From Ampelocalamus luodianensis (taxonomy: Eukaryota; Streptophyta; Magnoliopsida; Poales; Poaceae): a stretch of 64,000 nt of DNA. Shown piece by piece: positions 50,803-61,755 of this stretch. The notes below the pieces were generated by a model that was not told where the DNA came from, did not search any database, and saw only the letters and a list, made by a program, of their open reading frames with translations. Position 1 is the stretch's first letter, and every line of letters begins with the position of its first letter. Where the stretch lies: contig CM070619.1 of assembly GCA_036346255.1 (NCBI GenBank), positions 27,844,342 to 27,908,341 on the forward strand, written 5' to 3'. The position numbers and the translations under genes were made by a program.

Positions 50803-52172
50803 TGTTGGTGTGAGCCAAATCAAGCAGAACATCAAGGATGGGATAGCCAAGTGCTTTTCGGAGGACGAGCATGGCGTTGTGTGGTTTGGACAGCGTCTTG
50901 TGGTTCCTAAGGTCATGGAATTGCGGAATTTGATTCTCCGCGAAGCCCATGATTCTCCCTTGTCTATTCATCCCGGGGCTACCAAGATGTATCAGGACCT
51001 TCGCCGAGGTTCCGTGGACCCGAATGAAGCGCGAGATTGCCGTGTTCGTTGTCGAGTGCGACGTGTCTTTGTCGGTGAAGGCCGAGCATCGGCGCCCAAA
51101 GAAAGTCTTCTTCACCCCTGCCCGCTGAATGGAAGTGGGATTCGTTGGCATGGACTTCATCACCGCATTGCCCCGCTCGTCCAAAGGAATGATGCTATTT
51201 GGGTCGTGATCGACAGTTGACTAAAGTGGCGCATTTCCTTCCGTCAAGACTCGGCCGTGTGGGGCCTTTGGCGAACTTTATGTCTCGAGGATTGTGAGTC
51301 TTCACGGTGTGCGAAGACGATTATTTCGATCGTGGTGCGCTTTTCACCTCGCGGTTTTGGCATAGTCTGCAGAGGCTATGGGGACCCGCCTTCATTTCAA
51401 GATCTGACCTTTCATCCTCGGATCGATGGTCGACGGAGCGAGTCAACCAAGTGTTGGAAGATATGCTCCGTGCTTGTGTTCTTTCCTATGGGAAGAAGTG
51501 GGAGAAGTGCCTACCATTTGCTGAGTTCTCCTACAACAACAGTTTTCAGGCCAGTCTTGGCATGGCACCATTTGAGGCTTTGTATGGGAGGAGATGCGAA
51601 CCCCGTTGAACTGGTCGAGATCGGTGAGCGGCGATTTCGCCAGATTCGATCAATGAGGCCAAAGCCGTTCGATTGATCCGCGAGCATCTGCGCGACGCCG
51701 ATCGCATAAAAGAGCTATGCAGATCATCGTCGCCGTGAGTTGAGCTTTGAGCCCAATGACCTTGTATATCTCAAAGTCTCACCCTTAAAGGGCCATCAGC
51801 GTTTTGGCATCAAGGGCAAGTTGGCTCCTCGATATGTTGGGCCTTATCGCATCATCGAGAGAGTTGGGGCAGTTGCCTACAGATTGGAGCTACCAGCTGC
51901 ACTTGAGGGTGTGCATGATGTGTTCCATGTTTCACACCTGAAGAAGTGCCTCCGTGTCCCGACTGAGGGAGCTCCATTGGAGGTTCTCGATGTACAGGAG
52001 AATTTGACCTACCGCGAGCATCCTGTTCGTATTCTTGAGGAATCTGAACGGAGAACGAGGAACCGTGTCATCAAGTTCCTTAAGGTTCAGTGGTCAAACC
52101 ATTTGAAGATGAAGCAACTTGGGAGCGCGAAGATCGCCTTCGCGCAGATTTTCCTTCTTTCTTCTCCGAGTA
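50803..52172 (+). pseudogene. Element C integrase and chromodomain, frameshifted
   Basis: The zinc-finger start is readable at 50850-51000 (FGQRLVVPKVMEL, HDSPLSIHPGATKMYQDL). The core shows VNQVLEDMLRACVLSYGKKW near 51440-51500 and SLGMAPFEALYGRRC near 51555-51600. The GPY/F module and VFHVSHLKKCLRVP are in an open frame from 51740. The chromodomain starts near 51990 and is shifted near 52105, where one base is missing compared with B (NHSEGEATWE). It ends with the degraded equivalent of FFSE-stop at about 52172. Confidence 0.83.
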
Positions 52173-52199
52173 AACAGAATCTCGGGTCGAGATTCTTGT

Positions 52200-52210
52200 A
52201 AGGGGGGGAG
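52200..52210 (+). other. Polypurine tract of element C
   Basis: aaggggggggag lies three to four bases before the 3' LTR start at 52214. Confidence 0.85.
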
Positions 52211-52213
52211 AGT

Positions 52214-55200
52214 TGTAACATCCCAATATTGGGCTTGTGTTTCAAATGTAAGAAAATCAGTAGAAATTAAAACTTTTTCTTACATCATGTAATTCCTGTG
52301 GTGCCAAGAAATTCTTGTACAAGGAGTTATGGAAATACATTATCACAAGTCTTGTTGATCCAAATCTTGTTATTCCAAAAACAATCTTGTCAAATCTTAT
52401 GATCATCCTCTGGAAATATTTTTCCTAAGTCTCTGTGATGGTCTGTGACCCCTCTGAAAAATTTCACAATTTTTAGAAATTGTTTGAATATTTTTAGGGG
52501 CAGTCAAACCTGTTTGACTCTTAGTCAAACATTAAAACAGAGCCTTGCAGAATTTTTGGAGATTTATTCACAGTATAAAAACCTCTGAGAATTTTACACA
52601 AGGTTGATATCTGAGTTAGCAAGCTCCTGTAAAAATTTCATAATTTTTGGAGTTAATTTGCTACCTCAAATAAATCCTTCAAGGTCTCTGTTCTAATTTT
52701 AAAGTCAAACGTGGTTTTACTGTTGCTTGGGTTCGAGTCAGACTCGGGCTCGAGCCATTTGATTCGGTCCAGTCAACTAACTGCACCGAGCAACTCTTTC
52801 AAAACGCGCGTGGATCCCAGCCGTTGGATCTAAATCGCACGGCCCGCGCGCGTGTATCACTTCGGACCTTCCGGTTGCAAGTTTGGTTGTCAACCGTTAG
52901 ATCTCAATCCAACCGCTGTGGTCCTCCGAAACCTTCGGACCCTCCGGTTGCATTTTTGAATCAGAGCCGTTGGATTAAGATCCAACGCTCGCGTACCCCT
53001 TCGTTGCAGATAAGAGTTTGCAACGTGGAGCAATCAGAGCCGTTCAATTCTAATCGTAGGGCTCACAACCTCTCCGTTGAGTTTTAAAGCCCGTAGGCGT
53101 GGCGCTATCTCAGCCGTTCGTGTCTCATCCAACGGCCGTGAGTCGCCTGAGCTTTTGCGCTGGTCATCTTCAACCTCCCGCCGTGCGAAAACAGTGCAAG
53201 GCATGGTGAGGTCATTTCTTGCTCCCTAAAGCCACCCTAGCCGACGTGTAGTGGTATGGGCGGTACATTGAACTAGGCCATGCCCTAATACACGTCTTCA
53301 CCTCTTTTCCTTGTCGGCCGCGCCTTGTGTTTTGTGTTTTGCCACGAGAGAGAGTGGTGCAAACCCTAACACTTTCATGACTTTATAAGCACCCTCAATG
53401 CCTCCTGGTATGTCTTTAGACCACCACCAAGCTTCACTCACAGTGTTGGAGCTTAATACCTCAAAAATGGCAAACCGCCATTGTTGACCCGTGGAGCTCC
53501 ATTGGTGTTCTTGGTGTTCCAGTGGTCCTCCTTCATGTTTCTTTGCCCTAACCTCATCCATTCATCACCTTGAACATTTCCTCACTAAATTTTGGATTTG
53601 ATTATCAGGAATTGTCCAATTTGGGGTTTGTTCAAATTCGGCCGAATATTGGTCATCTTCTTCCTCAGCTCAGGTGAGTGCTCCATTTTCCAATTCTTTG
53701 CTCATGTAGCTTCTGTGAATCGTTATGAAGCTATCTTCAAGCTTTGTATCACTCATTTGGCTCTGTGGTGTCATTATCGGTTTTCTTCTTCAAGTCCGGC
53801 GAGCTTCCACCGTGGTCAAGCTTCTCCGACCATCCTTGAAGCCTCTTCTCGCTAAGGTAGCTCCTTATTAGTCCTTAGAAGCTTTGGAACCCGCATCCTA
53901 GGCTTGCAGTGGAGCTCATCGCGATTTTCGCACTTAGCAGTAAAGGCTCCGTTTTCATTTTCCGGCTAGCCGGCGTTCTAGTCCTTCGCCGCCGGTGAGA
54001 ATGCTACCCCTAGAATCGTTGTGCTATTGCGAATCCATTTTGGTCCTTGGCGGCGCCGCATGTGATGTCGCGGCGATTTGCCGTTGAAGCCACTCGGGTT
54101 TTGCCGGTACAGCAGCTCCCGGTTTCGTCACCTAATTAGGACACCTTAATTGCTAATCATTAGTTGTTAATTGTGTCTTAATCATTATTGTTGAGCCACC
54201 ACCATGGGCCCAATCCCCTTAAATCAAATCTCATCATTAGAGTCTATTTAATGTCAATCATTAGAATCATTAATTTGGTCTTAACCGCCGCTTAGTCGCC
54301 GACTTGGGCCCAGCATCGCGTGCACGGGTTAAATCATTGCGGTCGTGACTCGTGAGTCACCGACACGCGTGTCCCACGTGTCGCATCCCTTTGAACTTCA
54401 ATCAATAGCCACCGCCGATCCCTTGATCAACGGCCTAGATCTTGTATGCGTTCGACCATCCGGTTCTCCTCATCATCCGACCGTCCATCTCGTGATCTCG
54501 CGTCGAGATCGAGTGCAATCGGACCTTCAGGTTAGATTTGAGTTACGAGCCGCTCATCTTTAGATCTGCGGTCGTGGTTCACCGAGGCAACCGCATCGTC
54601 CGCTGCATACATCAGTGTGAGCCGTTGGATCTTGATCCAACGGTGGGTTTCTAGTGGCTGGCTGCGCGGCGCTGCTGTTTCGGCGCGCGTGAGCCGTAGG
54701 ATTTTAGATCAAGGGTTGGGAGTCGCCCACGTCATTTTCTTTGTATTGGGTTGTTCTCAGATTTCGTAAGCATTTGTTTATCGACCAAAATGATGTAAAA
54801 CTTTAGAAACTCATAACTAATTCATTTTAGCTACTTTTTAGTTAATTCCAATCAGAATAAATTATGTTATCACTTTAGCTTATTATAAAAGGGATTTAAG
54901 CATGTTCCAAAGAGTGTAAAATTGTATAACTAGGAATAACTTGATTTTGTCATTTTGAATATTCCAAAATGAATAAAACTTTAGAAAATGCATATCTTGC
55001 TCTGTATGTCCAAAATGAATGAATCCAACCTTGATAAATTTGTTATTAACCCAATGTTAATATAAAAATGATGGTAGGTCCAAGATTGTATGTAAACCTT
55101 GATTAATGAGTTAGTACCTATTTTTAGCATTTAGAAAATTTCGAAGACTTATAAAATGCACAAGTAATTCTCTGTACATGCAAAATATATTTGATAAATT

Positions 55201-57246
55201 CTAGAAAACCCCTCTGTTGGTATACTTCTCTGTAAAGTCAGTTTTGAACATATTTATGCTCCTGGAAAGTGCATTATGCCAATTTCGCATCTTAGAAAAA
55301 TCATAACTAAATCACTTTAACTCCAAATGACCTGAAATTTTATGTGGGTTACCTCTATACCAGTAGGTAGCTACCATAAAAATTCCAGCTTCAAAATCTT
55401 TCTAGAAAATATTTTTGCTATAGTGCTAATTTTGGCCGAAAATGTATTTTTATGCATTATCTTTTGCACCACAAATCTAAATTAGGTTTTTCCAGTTTCT
55501 ATGTCTAGGTATATTCGTATTCTACCTTATGTGTAAATTTCGTCGCATTTGGTTAAGTTTTGTTTGCTCTTTTGTTTATTTGTGGCTCGTCTTATTGGTT
55601 GTTCTTGGTTCTTTTGCCTTTCGCTTAGGATTCGACATTTGCGGTAACCCCGAGAACGATCCTCCGCAACAAATTGAGCAACAGCAAGAAGGCAAGCAGT
55701 TTGATCATGTTAATCCCCGTATTTTAAGTATTTATGTTGATTACAAATTCTATGTATGCATTGCTACTTTGTTTTAATAGTTGGCCTAGTAGATGCATTT
55801 CCTTAGCAAATGATTATCCTCTACTACCATGAGCCTAGGTTACTTGCTGTGATTTAGAGTTCGTGGATGGACTCTTGTCACTTAGTAGTTGCGAATTAAT
55901 TGCTTAGCCATGCTTAGCTTCGGTAGAAATGGGCGGTTATCGACTTGTCGATAACCTTGATCACACAAAACTTATTATGATTTATGATTTCCACTTTGTG
56001 CCATGTCTACTTGTGAAAACTAAAACTAAAAGCAAAATGATTTAGACTTGGGCACAATGGTATGTTGGTGTGATTCTCGGTGTGACCGAATGGTGCCTAA
56101 GTCAACAAGGACCGAACATCTTGTTACACTAAACTAAGCATTTTAGCGTGCTAACCACACTAGAGGGTATGGACCTCTCTTGACTTAGTACTTTGGCGTG
56201 TATTGGCTCCGGTCGCAGGAGGTCGCAGGAGGGATGGTGTTGGGAGCATTGTGTGTCGAAAGACTTCACCGGATGGGATTTGTTGTCTTTCGCTTGCAAT
56301 GTAAGCGTATGGTGTTTCTACCCATACGAGCGGCTCGTAGTTAATACACAATATTGGAAAGCGTCTCGTAGGACTTAGCCGTGCAAGCATACCTACGGAA
56401 GTGTGCTTTTGGCTTAAAGGCGATCCGGAGTGTGGGTACATTGGTACACCCCTGCAGGTTAAAACTATTCGAATAGCCTCGCCCTAGGTTATGGACACGC
56501 TTGGGAGGTCTTTCAAGAGTTAGACTACAACCTTTTAAATTAAAACTTGATGGGTGGTACGAATCGGGATTCGTGCTATGTTGTGGTGGCTATTGGGATA
56601 GTCACTTCTGGTGGTTACTTGTATGTATCTTTACTTACTTCATTACTTTGATAACAAAACAGATTTGCAAACTTGCTTTTGAAATATATTACATTATTGC
56701 AAATAAAGTTGGCTTCATGCAAAATGAGACATACAACCTCCACCTAAATAAGCTTGCATGTAGTTATGAATAGGTCCGCTATTCCACACGTCGATCTTGC
56801 GGGTACAAAGACAATCTTTGTACTCGGTTGCTATGCTTAATTGTTTTGTTGCAGAGGAGGAAGGTGAGCCCGAAGGGCCTCACTTTTGCGAAGTTGTTTG
56901 TGGTAGCTATGGGCGACTAGCTTGGCGCCGATCGGTTGCCTTGTGGGTTATGTTGGCTAACCGGTCGACTTTTGTTCTAGCCATCTTATGGCACATTTGC
57001 TTCCATTGTCATTCTTGTGTATTATTCTATTTGGCGGTCGGCTCTCTTTGTAATAACTTTACTTTCTTGTATGTCGTTGTTGAACTTAGTAATATATGCT
57101 GTATGGAAATGATGTGTAATTTTGTGATGATGTGCATATCTGCAATGCAGGAAGCATATGACCATCGAGGCTTAGAATGTTTAATTAGTAACGCTAGAAC
57201 CAATTGGAGGTTAAGTGTTACTAGTTAAATATTCCGGGTCCTCACA
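52214..57246 (+). repeat. Element C 3' LTR
   Basis: It has the same termini as the 5' LTR, TGTAACATCCCAATATTGGG to CCGGGTCCTCACA. It keeps full CAG, CTG and CGCG words where the 5' LTR has shortened ones (for example near 52740-52800 versus 42725-42800). Confidence 0.9.
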
Positions 57247-57251
57247 TTATG
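57247..57251 (+). other. Target-site duplication of element C (right copy)
   Basis: TTATG, identical to 42204-42208. Confidence 0.9.
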
Positions 57252-57436
57252 TTATGTAGGTCTTTTGGTAGACTTGTTATATTCTGTTGTATGGAAATGA
57301 TGCATGCTTTGATTTGATGTATGTGTGCTGCTTATTCTGGGAGGCACATATTCATCGAGACGCGGATTATTCTATTTGTGATACTAGAACCAGAGGAAGG
57401 TCAAGTATTACAAGTTTAATAAACCGGGGTCTCACA
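57252..57436 (+). repeat. Element B 3' LTR, last part
   Basis: This 185-nt piece matches 32010-32194 of the 5' LTR (ttatgtaggtc... to ...aaaccggggtctcaca) and completes the 3' LTR interrupted by C. Confidence 0.9.
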
Positions 57437-57441
57437 TAGAC
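57437..57441 (+). other. Target-site duplication of element B (right copy)
   Basis: TAGAC, matching 20154-20158. The A LTR resumes with tacaaccttttt, as in the uninterrupted C LTR near 46520. Confidence 0.85.
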
Positions 57442-58155
57442 TACAACCTTTTTAATTAAAACTTGAGGGGTGGTGCGAATCAGGGATTCGTGCTATGTTG
57501 TGGTGACTATTGGGATAGTCACTTCATGGTGGTTACTTGTATTTATCATTATTTCGCTGTTATTTCCTCATTAAAACAGATTTGCCAACTTGCTTTCAAA
57601 TGTATTACGTTATTGCAAATAAAGTTGGCTTTATGCAAAATGAGACATACAACCCCACCTAAATAAGCTTGCATGTAGTTTATGAATAGGTCTGCTATTC
57701 CACACGTCGATCTATGCAGTACCTTTGTGTACTCGATTATCTTGCTTAAATGTATTTGTTGCGGAGGAAGAAGGTGAGCTTGAGGGCCTCACTTACGTGA
57801 GTTGTCTTTGTGGTAGCTTGAGGCGTCTAGCTTAGCGTCCGATCGGTTGCCTTGTGGGTTATGTTGGCTAACCTGGTCGACTTTTGTTCCGCCATCTTAT
57901 GGCACCTTTGCTTCCATTGTCTTTCTTGTATATTGTTCTATTTGGCAGTCGGCTCTTTTGTAATAATTTTACTTTATGTATGTCGTTGTTGAACTTAGCA
58001 ATATATGTTGTATGGAAATGATGTGTAATTTTGTGATGATGTGCATATGCTGCGAGCCTGAAGCATATGTCCATCGAGGCTTAGAATGTTTAATTAGTAA
58101 TGCTAGAACCATTTGGAGGTTAAGTGTTACTAGTTAAATATTCCGGGTCCTCACA
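57442..58155 (+). repeat. Element A 5' LTR, last part
   Basis: It ends CCGGGTCCTCACA and is collinear with 46520-47236 of the C LTR. It completes A's 5' LTR. Confidence 0.87.
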
Positions 58156-58159
58156 AAGT

Positions 58160-58173
58160 TGGTATCAGAGCCA
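58160..58173 (+). other. Primer binding site of element A (initiator tRNA-Met)
   Basis: A perfect TGGTATCAGAGCCA lies 4 bases after the LTR. Confidence 0.9.
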
Positions 58174-58762
58174 TACTGACCGTAGCAACCCCTAGCTTGG
58201 TCGCCTCTAGGATATTTTGAAAAGTTACTTTCAAAAGGTTTACAAAACTTAAGTAAGTTCTCTGATTTTACTCCTTACCTGTCTTAGTTTGCTCATCTCA
58301 CCTTACTCTTGATCAAGTTTTGGAAAAGTTGTTCCTCTCTTCCTTTCAAAGGCTAGCTATTTATCGATTAAGTTGGTTTTGGGAGAACCATGAGAGCTTG
58401 GAGAAAGGAAATTTGGACAGCTAGCTAGTAATTAGTATAGGAGGTAGGGAATGAGAGGTTAATTCAATTAAGACTTGTGGGAATAAAAGGGTAAGAAGTG
58501 ATATGAAATTAGCTAAGTGCCTATACTCTATTAGATGGTTATACCTTGATTTTGGGCTGTTTTGAGCTAGAATTTAGTTCTGAAATTTTGGGTCTTCTCA
58601 AACGATTACTCGTTCTTCTATACGGGTTAGTCGTTTCGGGGAGTTGATTTGGTGACTTATGGTCTTGTGCTCCTTGGTGGTTATTCTTGAGCCCTTTTAA
58701 TTGAGTTTGGATTTCTTTGCCTTTGATCTCGGGTGGTAGCTAACTTGTCTTAGTGAAGCAGG
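58174..58762 (+). other. Element A leader (non-coding)
   Basis: Untranslated leader, most similar to that of fragment D. It ends gtgaagcagg just before the gag ATG. Confidence 0.7.
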
Positions 58763-59780
58763 ATGGCGGGGCGGGACACGTAGTGGTGGAACCACCGGGT
58801 AGTCCCGATGAGGAGCTTCCCCTCCTCAGACCATGGCGGAAGTCCTCATGCGGATCGAGCGCAATCGTTCGGAGGACCGTAGGGTGTTGGAGGTTATCGC
58901 GAGGAACACCTCCACTCCCTCCGTGCCTCTGGATGCAGGGGTGGTCACCGGTCTCGTGGGGACTTGCGGAGTTCCGCCGCACGCAGCCTCCCACCTTCTC
59001 CCGGTCAGAGATCCGCGGGCGCAGAGCGACTAGGCTGCGTCTAGTTGAGCGGAAGCTCAACGTTTCTCGATGCGAGCAGGAGCGGGCACTTTTGCATCCC
59101 ATCGGTGGAGGGTGCGACACTCTCATGGTGGGAGAACTTCCTCGCCATGCAGCCCGCGGGACACGTGGTCTCGTAGGAGGAGTTCGGTCGCTTTCCGTCG
59201 GGCCCATGTCCCCCCGGCTGATGAAGTCAAGAAGGAGTTCCTGCGCTCAAATAGGCGCAAATCGGATGAGTACCTCCACGAGTTCAACCATCTCGCGAGG
59301 TGCGCTCGCTGTGAGGTGGCCGATGAGGCCAAGCGGGAGAAGTTTATGGAGGGCTTGTGCGAGGAGCCGCTGGGACAAGCTCTCTATTGTGGACTTCCGA
59401 CTTCCGGACCTTGGTGGACAAGGCCATCATCGCCGAGTACAAGGCGAGAGCGTGGCGAGTCCCATAGCGCAAGTGGGAGGCCAGCGTTACGCACGAGCCG
59501 GCCTCGTTCGTCCCGTGTTGGGCCTGCCGGTGGCCCGTTCTTTGGCTTCACCACCGCCGAGGCCTTCGCACGGCTCCACGTCCTCCGCAGCCGTGGCTCG
59601 ATCACGCGCGCTGCGATCGGCCAGCGAGTTGCTAACCGCAACCCGCGGCCGGCGTCACCTGCTTCTCTCGCCACAACAAGGGTCACTACGAGTAGTTGCC
59701 TAAGAAGCTGGAGCGGCTCCTCGCCCTAATGGAGGACGCGGGCAAGGAGTGGTCACCACACCGACCGAAGACCGGGCTTG
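58763..59780 (+). pseudogene. gag: Element A gag, frameshifted
   Basis: ATG at 58763 (MAGRDT). Several frames are needed: VLMRIERNRSEDRRVLEVIARNTS near 58845, KLNVSRC near 59050, then YLHEFNHLARC at about 59270 and EAKREKFMEGLCEE near 59325. A stop occurs in the WDEF-equivalent region (tcgtag near 59172). The zinc-knuckle region near 59660-59700 is degraded. Confidence 0.72.
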
Positions 59781-59799
59781 GGGAGCGGCCGAGTCAACC

Positions 59800-60246
59800 A
59801 TATCTCGGTGAGTAGGCAGGAGGCGCCGGCGTGGTGTTGGGTGCGCTTCTTATCAATTTGCGTCTGCTACGGCTTTATTTGACTCGGAGCTTCGCATTCT
59901 TTTATTTCGAGTCGTTTGCTGTTGATAGTGGTCTCCATTGTGTTCCTTTGGGGTTCCACTACTTATTCGCTCTCCGGGTTCGGAAATGAGAGCTGACCAA
60001 GTGTGCCAGGACGTTCCTATCCACATCGAAGGAGTGGGATTCTTGGCGAGTCTTATCCTACTCTATTCGGCGCGCTTGGATGTGATTCTTGGCATGGATT
60101 GGTTGTCCCAACACTTGGGGCAAATCGATTGTGCCAGGAAGGTTGTCTACCTCACCAGTCCTTCGGGTGAACAGGTTGGGTTTTCACCGCAGTTGCGAGA
60201 ACCCCACCTTTTTGCCCTTGAAGCAAAGCCGCGTGGAGATTCGTGA
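59800..60246 (+). pseudogene. Element A protease remnant
   Basis: The catalytic motif near 59880 is shifted (gactcggagcttcgc lacks bases of DSGASHSF). The downstream part is open from about 59938: LIRSPGSEMRADQVC, IHIEGVGFLASLILL and LDVILGMDWLSQHLG. Confidence 0.75.
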
Positions 60247-61755
60247 TGTCCCCACCTGTATGTGACTTCGCGGATGTCTTTCTGAAAGATTTACAGGATG
60301 CCTCCCGTTCAAGACTGGAGTTCGTGATAGAGTTGCTGCCCGCATGCCGCCCTATTTCAAAGAGGCGTGTCGCATGCCTCCTAATAAGTTGGAGGAGTGA
60401 AGAAGCAACTAGGTGAGCTACAAGAGAAGGGTTTCATTCGCCCTAGCTCATCTCCTTGGGGTTGTCCGATTATTTTTGTGAAGAAGGACAAGACCTTGCG
60501 CATGTGTGTTGATTACCGTCCGCTTAATGAAGTGACGGTGAAGAACAAGTATCCTTTGCCCGTATTGATGATCTTTTCGATCAGTTGACCGGAGCGCGTG
60601 TCTTCTCCAAGATTGACTTGAGATTGGGCTATCATCAAGTCAGAATCAGGGCCGAGGATATTCCGAAGACGGCTTTTGCTACTCGTTATGGTCTTTACGA
60701 GTACACCGTCATGTCTTTTGGTCTAACTAATGCTCCTGCTTTATTCATGAACCTTATGAACTCGGTATTCATGGAGTATTTGGATAGGTTTGTGGTGGTA
60801 TTCATCGACGATATCCTTATCTACTCCAAGAATGAAGAAGAGCATGCTGAGCATCTTAAGCTTGTGTTGGGCAAGCTGCGTGAGCACCAGTTGTATGCCA
60901 AATTCAGCAAGTGTGAGTTCTGGTTGAAGGAAGTGGCATTCTTAGGCCATGTTCTTTCAGCAGGGGGTGTGGCTGTGGACCCTAGCAAGGTCAGTGATGT
61001 ACTATCTTGGGGTCAGCCCAAGTCGGTCACCGATGTGCGGAGTTTTCTTGGTTTGGCTGGCTACTATCGCCGCTTTATCGAGAATTTCTCCAAGATTGCG
61101 AAGCCTATGACCGAATTGCTCAAGAAAGACAAGAAGTTTGAGTGGTCTACTGCTTGTGATGTGAGTTTTCAGGAACTCAAGGGCGGTTGACTTCAGCCCA
61201 GTGCTTGTTCTCCCTGATATTCACGAGAGTTTTGATATCTATTGTGATGCTTCTCGTCAGGGTCTTGATTGTGTTCTTATGCAGGCGGGCAAGGTAGTGG
61301 CCTATGCATCGAGGCAGTTGAGGCCTCATGAACTCAACTATCCTACTCACGACTTGGAGTTAGTGCATGGTTCATGCACTCAAGATTTGGCGGCATTATC
61401 GATTGGTAACCGTTGTGAGGTGTATTCTGACCACAAGAGCTTGAAGTACTTGTTCACCCAGCCAGATCTGAACCTCAGGCAAAGGAGATGGTTGGAATTG
61501 ATCAAAGACTATGATATGGGTATTCAGTATCACCCGGGCAATGCCAATGTTGTTGCAGATGCGCTTAATCGAAAGGTGTATTGCAGCATATTGATGCTCC
61601 AAGAGCAGCAGCCTACCCTTATTTCAGATTTTCAGCACCTCAATTTGGGTTTGATCGAGCACGGTTCTCTTGCTACCTTGGTTGTGCAGCCAACCTTGGT
61701 GGACCAAATCAAGGCGGCACAGCAGTCAGATGTTGGCGTGAGCCAAATCAAGTAG
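60247..61755 (+). pseudogene. Element A reverse transcriptase and RNase H, nearly intact with frameshifts
   Basis: RT is readable at 60397-60580 (RPSSSPWGCPIIFVKKDK, VDYRPLNEVTVKNKYPLP) and in a long open part 60585-61190. The latter has FSKIDLRLGYHQVRI, the catalytic FIDD (60801-60812), KLREHQLYAKFSKCEFWLKE and SFLGLAGYYRRFIENFS. A shift near 61190 leads to RNase H at 61201-61600 (FDIYCDASRQGLDCVLMQ, YSDHKSLKYLFTQ, ADALNRK). The frame ends at TAG 61753-61755, at the same place as in B. Confidence 0.87.

Larger units (their letters stand above)
42209..57246 (+). mobile_element. Element C: youngest, innermost Tekay/Del-type retrotransposon
   Basis: The LTRs are 42209-47236 (5028 bp) and 52214-57246 (5033 bp), with the internal region 47237-52213. 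It is flanked by perfect 5-bp duplications TTATG (42204-42208 and 57247-57251). The B LTR continues after it exactly as in B's 5' LTR near 32004. The first several hundred bases of the two LTRs look identical, so insertion was very recent. All structural parts of a full-length element are present. Confidence 0.92.
27090..57436 (+). mobile_element. Element B: Tekay/Del-type Ty3-gypsy retrotransposon, inserted in A and interrupted by C
   Basis: The 5' LTR is 27090-32194, the internal region 32195-37320, and the 3' LTR 37321-42208 continued at 57252-57436. The left flank ends in TAGAC (clean in the 20154-20158 copy, altered at 27085-27089) and the right flank starts TAGAC (57437-57441). This is the 5-bp duplication made by Ty3-gypsy integrase. 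The A LTR sequence resumes without loss after it. Removing C leaves LTRs of about 5.1 kb that are almost identical apart from small indels, so the insertion is young. Confidence 0.88.

Noticed and set aside
58160..58173. tRNA-Met-like match
   Set aside because: Only the 14-nt complement of the tRNA 3' end is present; this is the retrotransposon primer site, not a tRNA gene. No tRNA, rRNA or CRISPR array was found in the window.
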